A DNA stretch of 10,568 nucleotides, taken from JADFRG01 sp048054495 (GTDB taxonomy: Bacteria > Chloroflexota > Anaerolineae > Anaerolineales > E44-bin32). The stretch covers positions 1 to 10,568 of the forward strand of contig JBGMQN010000045.1 of assembly GCA_048054495.1 (NCBI GenBank), written 5' to 3'. Of the stretch, positions 6,778 to 10,568 are shown one piece after another; within the stretch, counting starts at the first letter, position 1; every line of letters begins with the position of its first letter. A program made the position numbers and the translations under genes. Under the pieces are notes generated by a model that saw only the letters and a list, made by a program, of their open reading frames with translations, did no database searches and was not told the DNA's origin.

Positions 6778-7926
6778 ATGAGAGTGGGAATACTGACCGG
6801 CGGTGGGGACGTTCCCGGCCTGAATGCCGCTATCAAGGCGGTCGTCAATCGTGTCGTGCAAGGGGAGCACGAAGTGGTGGGTATCCGACGGGGTTGGGCC
6901 GGACTATTAAAATGGCAGGTTGGAGACCTGGTTGCCGAGGCAGAATACATCCTGCCACTCGACCCGCAGGCGGTGCGCACCGTCGATCGCACAGGCGGTA
7001 CATTTCTCCACACCTCGCGCACCAATCCAGCCAACTTCCCCGTGGACAAGGCACCCGAATTTCTCCAGGCGGATGCGCGAGACGACGGATCGGCAGACTA
7101 CACAGAGCATGTGCTGAAGGTGATCGAACATCTCAAATTAGATGTCCTGATCCCAATTGGCGGTGACGACACGCTCTCCTACGCCTTGCGTCTCCATGAC
7201 GAAGGCCTCCCTGTCATAGCCATACCTAAGACGATGGACAATGATGTATACGGAACCGACTACTGCATCGGATTCTCGACCGCGGTGACCCGCAACGTGC
7301 AGTTCATCCACAACCTGAGAACAAGCACCGGTTCTCACGAACGCATTGCCGTAGTCGAGTTGTTTGGCCGAAATAGCGGCGAGACTTCGCTGATCTCGGC
7401 CTACCTGTCCGGAGCCGACCGTGCCATCATTTCCGAGGTACCTTTCGATCCGCAGAAGCTGGCATATCTGCTGATGGCAGATAAGGCCGCCAATCCGAGC
7501 AACTACGCCATGATGACTATTTCTGAGGGGGCTCAGCTAGAAGGCGGCGAAGCTTTAGTGAGCGGACGAGCGGACACATTCGGTCACAAAAAGCTGGGAG
7601 GGATCGGCGCCGTAACGGGGGATATGTTACGCGAGCTGACCGGCCAAAAAATCATTTATCAGCAGGTTGCCTACTTGATGCGTTCGGGTAGTCCCGATTC
7701 GCTTGACTTAATGGTGGCCATGAATTTTGGGACCATGGCCTCCGATCTCGCGCTCGAGGGAAAATCGGGCCGCATGGTGGCGCTTCACCAGGGCAGCTAC
7801 ACGGATGTGCCGCTCGCTGAGACGCGCGGGAGGGTCAGGAATGTTGACGTTGAAGCGCTCTACGACGAGGATGAATATCGGCCGAGGGTGCGACAGGTGG
7901 GCGGACTGCCGATGTTTTTATATTAG
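6778..7926 (+). CDS. pfp: 6-phosphofructokinase family, probably pyrophosphate-dependent
   Basis: The 382-residue enzyme phosphorylates fructose 6-phosphate in glycolysis, in the cytoplasm. The N-terminus GILTGGGDVPGLNAAI is the PFK phosphate-donor loop. GGDDT (128-132) and PKTMDND (150-156, catalytic Asp154) carry Asp131 and Lys151 where ATP-dependent enzymes have Gly in GGDGS and PGTIDND. In the family this D/K pair marks PPi-using enzymes, which run reversibly. ELFGRNSGE corresponds to the substrate-binding MGR segment, and the C-terminus GLPMFLY is family-like, so the protein looks complete. The ATG at 6778 has GAGAGGA upstream at a long spacing of about 13 bases. It lies 112 bp after dnaE on the same strand. 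Its TAG stop forms the first three bases of the 55-bp repeat that opens the accessory block. Donor specificity is inferred from two residues. Confidence 0.93.
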   Translation: MRVGILTGGGDVPGLNAAIKAVVNRVVQGEHEVVGIRRGWAGLLKWQVGDLVAEAEYILPLDPQAVRTVDRTGGTFLHTSRTNPANFPVDKAPEFLQADARDDGSADYTEHVLKVIEHLKLDVLIPIGGDDTLSYALRLHDEGLPVIAIPKTMDNDVYGTDYCIGFSTAVTRNVQFIHNLRTSTGSHERIAVVELFGRNSGETSLISAYLSGADRAIISEVPFDPQKLAYLLMADKAANPSNYAMMTISEGAQLEGGEALVSGRADTFGHKKLGGIGAVTGDMLRELTGQKIIYQQVAYLMRSGSPDSLDLMVAMNFGTMASDLALEGKSGRMVALHQGSYTDVPLAETRGRVRNVDVEALYDEDEYRPRVRQVGGLPMFLY

Positions 7927-8130
7927 ATCCAGTCCGGCTCTTCGTAAGTGCCGAAAACCTCTTTCATCACCAGGATGACTTCGCCCAACGTAGCATAGCT
8001 CCGCACCGCATCAAGGATATGGGGCATCGTGTTCTCGGTGCCCTGACAGGCGATCCAGGGCCTGACCCACCGCAAAGCCATCGCGCGCTGCGCGCAGCTC
8101 CGCAAGCCGGTTCACCCGGACCTCCAGGTC
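7923..8130 (-). pseudogene. C-terminal remnant of methylmalonyl-CoA mutase large subunit, frameshifted
   Basis: Reading the minus strand down from ~8051, ACQGTENTMPHILDAV, RSYATLGEVILVM and KEVFGTYEEPDWI match the end of acyl-CoA mutase large subunits (typical: GTENLMPxILDAVRAYATLGEI...VFGEY). Immediately upstream in another frame lies VRVNRLAELRAARDGFAVGQ, then ALDRL. This is the preceding helix of the same family, so the frames part at about 8047-8051, apparently through a small deletion between CCTG repeats. The remnant starts near 8130, where it meets the abrB gene, and has no start codon or catalytic domain. Its TAA stop (7923-7925) uses one base outside the repeat. The complete enzyme rearranges methylmalonyl-CoA to succinyl-CoA with B12; this piece cannot. 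Confidence 0.8.
7924..7978. repeat. 55-bp direct repeat flanking the accessory block, left copy
   Basis: TAGATCCAGTCCGGCTCTTC and the following 35 bases are identical to 10514-10568, the last bases of the window, so the true repeat may be longer. The left edge is sharp: position 7923 is T and 10513 is C. On the minus strand the repeat encodes the C-terminus ILVMKEVFGTYEEPDWI of a mutase. Confidence 0.95.
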
Positions 8131-8368
8131 ATCCAGGTGATGTTGTGCCGAGCGTTCGCTCCTTCCGGTGCTCTTGCAGCAGCGCCCCGGCGAGTGATTG
8201 CCTGCCCTTCAGCATCCCCGCCGTGTGCTTGACGGGGTCAGCAGAGGCGAGCGCGAGCGACACGACGTCCCCATAGTCGACAAAGTGCACGCGGTCGCCA
8301 GGCTTCAGGTTGTATTTCTTCCTGAGCCTAGCGGGGATGACGACACCTCCTTTGCTGGAGATCTTCAC
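8129..8368 (-). CDS. AbrB/MazE/VapB-type antitoxin DNA-binding protein
   Basis: The 79-residue product starts with the swapped-hairpin AbrB domain at residues 1-~45: MKISSKGGVVIPARLRKKYN, then LKPGDRVHFVDYGDVVSL. The tail GMLKGRQSLAGALLQEHRKER is the usual toxin-binding region of VapB-like antitoxins. The start is GTG with no clear Shine-Dalgarno sequence, 18 bp after the phd stop, so it may depend on read-through from phd. Normally a PIN-domain RNase toxin gene follows, but here the mutase remnant follows directly. The last eight residues (TLGTTSPG) fall at that junction and may not be original. As it stands it is an orphan antitoxin that could still bind its own operator. Confidence 0.8.
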   Translation of the reverse strand: MKISSKGGVVIPARLRKKYNLKPGDRVHFVDYGDVVSLALASADPVKHTAGMLKGRQSLAGALLQEHRKERTLGTTSPG

Positions 8369-8386
8369 CGATACGATACTGGTTTG

Positions 8387-8641
8387 TTACAGGTCCGTGT
8401 CTCCAGGTCGGCTGCGGTCACGCACCAGATCGAGTTCGGCGCCGACCAGAGGCGATTCGCGCAAGAAATTGAGCAGGCTGGGTCGTGACTTCCGCAACTT
8501 CGCGTATTCGTTCTTAGAGAGGATCACCACGACCTCTTCTCCGCGTCGCGTGATGACCTGCGGCCCTTCGTCAAGGGCCCTGTTTACAAGCTCACTGAAT
8601 CGATCCTTCGCTTCGTGGAGTTGCCAGGCACGCTCTCTCAC
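8387..8641 (-). CDS. Phd/YefM-family antitoxin
   Basis: The 84-residue protein has the Phd fold at residues 1-~50: WQLHEAKDRFSELVNRAL, GPQVITRRGEEVVVILS and NEYAKL. These form the DNA-binding dimer. A C-terminal arm ending ELDLVRDRSRPGDTDL would clamp a toxin. The GTG start at 8641 has a perfect AGGAGG (8647-8652) five bases upstream. A CATAAT -10-like element (8659-8664) lies within TGTC-N8-GACA (8652-8667), where an autoregulatory operator would be expected, although it would place the Shine-Dalgarno sequence at the very 5' end of the transcript. Family partners are usually Doc, YoeB or PIN toxins encoded just downstream. None is present; an AbrB-type antitoxin gene follows instead. Confidence 0.85.
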   Translation of the reverse strand: MRERAWQLHEAKDRFSELVNRALDEGPQVITRRGEEVVVILSKNEYAKLRKSRPSLLNFLRESPLVGAELDLVRDRSRPGDTDL

Positions 8642-8711
8642 AACCGCCTCCTGTCCAGATTATGACATGCCTTCCCTCGGACCAAAGCGATGAAGTGGTT
8701 GACCAGCTCCA

Positions 8712-8846
8712 TTACTGTCCCGGCGGGTGCGCGATCAGGATCGCCGCGGTGTTGGTACGGATCGCTGGGCGAAGTGTATCCTCGATGGTGGCAAGTAGGA
8801 TGTCACGCGAGCCGAGATAGAGGTCGACCGGCTGTCTGATCAGGTC
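8712..8846 (-). pseudogene. Fragment resembling RadC/JAB-domain protein
   Basis: The minus strand reads LYLGSRDILLATIED, TLRPAIRTNTAAILIAH, PPGQ and stop. This aligns residue for residue with the RadC pattern G(T/S)-x5-L-x-HPREVFRPALR-x-NAAAIILxHNHPSG, but the NH of HNHPSG is missing, so the metal site is broken. The frame is open upstream to beyond 8900 (WHLHSPATPRPRYDLIRQ) without further recognisable RadC sequence, and no credible start was found. Recognition is by motif memory only. Confidence 0.5.
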
Positions 8847-8939
8847 GTAGCGCGGGCGGGGCGTAGCGGGGCTGTGCAGATGCCACGATGGTAGGTCGGA
8901 GCCGAGCGTGCGGCTGCGATGACTGGTGAGAGCGGTCGA

Positions 8940-9242
8940 TCAACCGATAAGTCCCGACATTTTCAATACGCGCTCCGACCAGATCCACGCCCTTTTGGCT
9001 ACCTGGTCGCGCAGTGCAGGGTCATCCTGAATCTGTGACCAACTGCGCTGCCAACCCGCTAACTCAACCTGCAATTCAACCAACTCCGCCGCAGTGTTGA
9101 CCTACGCCTCTGCAGCAGTCCACTCGATGAAGTGTTTGCTTTCATTCATCAGGCTCTCGACCAATTCACGGCTGGCGCTTCGAGCAGCAAAGGACCTGAT
9201 ACGGCCCAGGTTTGCCGCCAATCCGCCCAACCGGGTGGGCAT
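8940..9242 (-). pseudogene. ~100-codon gene of unknown function broken by an in-frame TAG
   Basis: From an ATG at 9240-9242, one base from the N gap, the minus strand encodes 46 residues ending ESKHFIEWTAAEA. A TAG at 9102-9104 follows, and the same frame then continues for 53 protein-like residues (VNTAAELVELQVELAGWQRS, RDQVAKRAWIWSERVLKMSG) to TGA at 8940. The helical, W/E/L-rich character is continuous across the TAG, and one base change from GAG or CAG would explain it. I do not know its function. I have a vague memory of similar small all-helical proteins ending in WSERVLxMSGL in Chloroflexota. The true start may lie in the gap. Confidence 0.55.
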
Positions 9243-9244
9243 CC

Positions 9245-9344
9245 NNNNNNNNNNNNNNNNNNNNNNNNNNNNNNNNNNNNNNNNNNNNNNNNNNNNNNNN
9301 NNNNNNNNNNNNNNNNNNNNNNNNNNNNNNNNNNNNNNNNNNNN
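9245..9344. other. Assembly gap of exactly 100 Ns
   Basis: One hundred consecutive Ns, the conventional filler for a gap of unknown length. It removes the 3' end of hepT and any start region of the next minus-strand gene. Any open frame that reads through it is not real. Confidence 1.
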
Positions 9345-9665
9345 TGCAACATCGCTGCGCAGGGTCGGCAGCTTGGATTCGACGATGTCCCAAACGATGC
9401 GGTGGTCCACCTCCGCGTATCCGTGGATTAGGATGTTGCGGAAGGCAATGATGCGAGCATACTCGCGAATGCGATTCGCGAGGGACGGATCGAGGCGGGC
9501 TAGGTGCGCCAGGGCCTCGCCGATGATCTCGAACTGCCGCTCAACAGCAGAACGCAGCATGGCGTCCGCGTCGTAATCGGCAACCGACTTGCCCTCCGTA
9601 AAGCTGGCGATGAGCTCTGCAGCCTGTCGCATGTCGTGAAGGTACTTCTTAGCCTCAAGCCGCAT
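9345..9665 (-). CDS. hepT: HepT-like HEPN-domain RNase toxin, 3' end lost in the gap
   Basis: The visible 107 residues cover most of a HEPN toxin, an all-helical ribonuclease that cleaves RNA as a dimer. The family motif RX4HXY is intact as RNILIHGY (R76, H81, Y83). The tyrosine is the residue known to be AMPylated by the MntA antitoxin. Other typical pieces are YLHDMRQAAELIASF and VERQFEIIGEAL. The ATG at 9663-9665 overlaps the mntA stop by 11 bp; an earlier start at 9689 would add eight residues and overlap mntA more. The sequence stops at KLPTLRSDVA just before the gap, probably 5-15 residues short of the natural end. Confidence 0.88.
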
Positions 9666-9963
9666 AAAGCAATGCCCTGGTCTTGTCAACCGATTCCCGG
9701 AAATACGGGTTCTTGATCGCGGGTTCGACCACGAGGTCTACCGGCCGGCCGAACAACGCTTGCAGAGACTCCTGCAGGCCGAAGAAGCGGTCAGCAATGC
9801 CCGGACCCCCTGGATTCTCGAACTCTACCAGGAAATCCAGGTCGCTCGCTGCATCCTGGAACGGGCCTGTGGCCGCGGAGCCGAACACCTCGAGGCGGCG
9901 AACCCCGAATTGGCGGCACAGCGCTTCCAGATCGGCGCGGCGCTCTTCGATATCAGGAATCAT
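9655..9963 (-). CDS. mntA: MntA-like minimal nucleotidyltransferase antitoxin
   Basis: The 102-residue minimal nucleotidyltransferase should neutralise the HEPN toxin encoded next by AMPylating its HXY tyrosine. The active-site signature is complete: VFGSAATGPFQDAASDLDFL gives G28-S29 and D41/D43, and the third aspartate is D76 in RPVDLVVE. The ATG at 9961-9963 has GGAGG (9973-9977) nine bases upstream. Its order before hepT and the 11-bp overlap match the usual mntA-hepT operon. Nothing in the gene looks damaged, so antitoxin activity is likely retained. Confidence 0.9.
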   Translation of the reverse strand: MIPDIEERRADLEALCRQFGVRRLEVFGSAATGPFQDAASDLDFLVEFENPGGPGIADRFFGLQESLQALFGRPVDLVVEPAIKNPYFRESVDKTRALLYAA

Positions 9964-9966
9964 GAC

Positions 9967-10080
9967 TTACATCCTCCGTGCTTCAGCGCACCCTCCATTC
10001 GTCAGTTGCAGCCCAGGTGCGACCGCGGCCGCCGAACCCGGCGGCGTGCATCGCTCCGACGGAGAGACCTTGCAAATCAT
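9967..10080 (-). CDS. Possible 37-residue small ORF upstream of mntA
   Basis: An ATG at 10078-10080 is preceded by a perfect AAGGAGG (10089-10095) at an 8-base spacing, the best ribosome-binding site in the accessory block. The ORF (MICKVSPSERCTPPGSAAAV...) ends three bases before the mntA ATG and contains the mntA Shine-Dalgarno sequence, so its translation could be coupled to mntA. It matches no family I know. A 7-bp GC hairpin (10028-10034 with 10039-10045) sits inside it. It could be a leader peptide, or the surviving start of a deleted gene. Confidence 0.3.
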   Translation of the reverse strand: MICKVSPSERCTPPGSAAAVAPGLQLTNGGCAEARRM

Positions 10081-10184
10081 ACCTTGAGCCTCCTTTCCTG
10101 GGCGATTCCTCGTGTCGTAGCCCCGCTGGTGAAGGTTGCTGGGAAACACAGCGCGCACGCGCCCAGACGGTTCGCCGCCGAGGA

Positions 10185-10380
10185 TTAGCCAAACCCGATT
10201 CCTCTGCTCTTCAGTGACACGAACCGGCCACTACCGATGACGACCTGGACTAGGCTTTCGACATCGCGCAGCTTGTTGGCCTCCGCGATCGCTCTAGTGT
10301 GAGCGAGCTTCCTAGGGAGGGCTCTGGCGAGCCGGAGGGATGTTTGTACGGAATCAGGACGGTCGCGGCGACTGGATGGT
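10185..10380 (-). pseudogene. RadC/JAB-like C-terminal remnant with a frameshift
   Basis: On the minus strand VAATVLIPYKHPSGSPEPS resembles the RadC metal motif NAAAVILAHNHPSGDPTPS, with the first metal-binding His changed to Tyr. Near 10296 the frame shifts. TRAIAEANKLRDVESLVQ, VVIGSGRFVSLKSRGIGFG and stop at 10185-10187 then match the RadC C-terminus (LTRxLxEAGKLL...DHVIIGxGRFVSLKERG). Removing two bases (TA) at CACAC-TA-GAGCG would join the frames. RadC proteins are JAMM-fold proteins common on mobile elements. This copy is non-functional because of the frameshift, the lost His and the absence of an N-terminal part. Confidence 0.6.
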
Positions 10381-10512
10381 AGTCACTGACCCCAACGGTT
10401 ACAGCACCTACTTCGAGTAAGAAAGTAGATAATTTGAGAAGGGCGTGCGCAGGCACCGATGATGGGAGAGGCGTGCTCGCGGAAGGCGAATGCGCACAAG
10501 GATTGCGAGTGC

Positions 10513-10568
10513 CTAGATCCAGTCCGGCTCTTCGTAAGTGCCGAAAACCTCTTTCATCACCAGGATGA
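10513..10568 (-). CDS. 3' end of methylmalonyl-CoA mutase large subunit, running off the window
   Basis: The minus strand encodes ILVMKEVFGTYEEPDWI and then TAG (10513-10515). These are the last 17 residues of an acyl-CoA mutase large subunit. The stop differs from the TAA of the left remnant because its last base lies outside the repeat. If the frame continues past 10568 this would be the intact gene. Only the C-terminus is visible, so family recognition leans on the longer left copy. Confidence 0.6.
   Translation of the reverse strand, partial: ILVMKEVFGTYEEPDWI
10514..10568. repeat. 55-bp direct repeat flanking the accessory block, right copy
   Basis: Identical to 7924-7978 and cut by the window end, so 55 bp is a minimum length. 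The 2590 bp between the two left edges contain all the toxin-antitoxin genes and remnants. Confidence 0.95.

Noticed and set aside
8638..8712. 24-codon minus-strand ORF (MELVNHFIALVRGKA...) overlapping the phd start as GTGA
   Set aside because: The overlap is suggestive of coupling, but the ORF has no Shine-Dalgarno sequence, no recognisable family and is too short to support.
9102..9689. A continuous frame joining hepT to the next gene through the Ns
   Set aside because: The frame is kept only because 100 Ns are a placeholder. The two sides are different proteins and the gap length is unknown.
10340..10420. 26-codon plus-strand ORF (MFVRNQDGRGDWMVV...)
   Set aside because: It is antisense to the RadC-like remnant, which has better family support, and its GGAGGG sits directly against the ATG.

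Overview
The window reads as a moderately GC-rich bacterial chromosome segment, most likely from an uncultured Chloroflexota (Anaerolineae-like) organism. This rests on recall of gene style, not on a search: a DnaE with a complete PHP domain and a conserved C-terminal domain after an A/P/E-rich linker, a PPi-type phosphofructokinase, a Cys-free anti-sigma factor in an operon with a bactofilin-like membrane protein, and a TGTCATTGCGAGC-type dispersed repeat. A run of exactly 100 Ns shows that this is a scaffolded draft assembly.

Positions 1-394 hold no gene. They contain two identical 55-bp direct repeats, an inverted relative of their core, and a candidate ECF-type promoter just before the first gene. 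Positions 395-2545 are a tightly overlapping three-gene operon on the plus strand: an ECF sigma factor, a membrane-anchored putative anti-sigma factor, and an exported or membrane protein with a bactofilin-like beta-repeat domain. A strong palindrome follows. Positions 2769-6665 encode the replicative polymerase DnaE, with a perfect TATAAT upstream. Positions 6778-7926 encode a phosphofructokinase with PPi-type active-site residues.

The character changes exactly at the phosphofructokinase stop codon. Positions 7924-10513 (2.59 kb) lie between two identical copies of at least 55 bp. Both copies encode, on the minus strand, the last residues of a methylmalonyl-CoA mutase large subunit. The left copy is a frameshifted C-terminal fragment of about 200 bp. 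The right copy runs off the window and may be the functional gene. Between them, all on the minus strand, is a worn toxin-antitoxin island: a RadC-like remnant, a short well-primed ORF, mntA-hepT (a nucleotidyltransferase antitoxin and HEPN RNase toxin, the toxin cut by the N gap), a ~100-codon gene broken by an in-frame TAG, a second RadC-like fragment, and phd and abrB-type antitoxin genes with no partner toxins.

The 395-7926 genes look like ordinary housekeeping and envelope-stress functions. The 7924-10513 block is the unusual part: either a mobile or duplicated defence/TA cassette that restored the 3' end of the mutase gene, or an assembly artefact around the gap. Reads spanning the junctions would decide between these.
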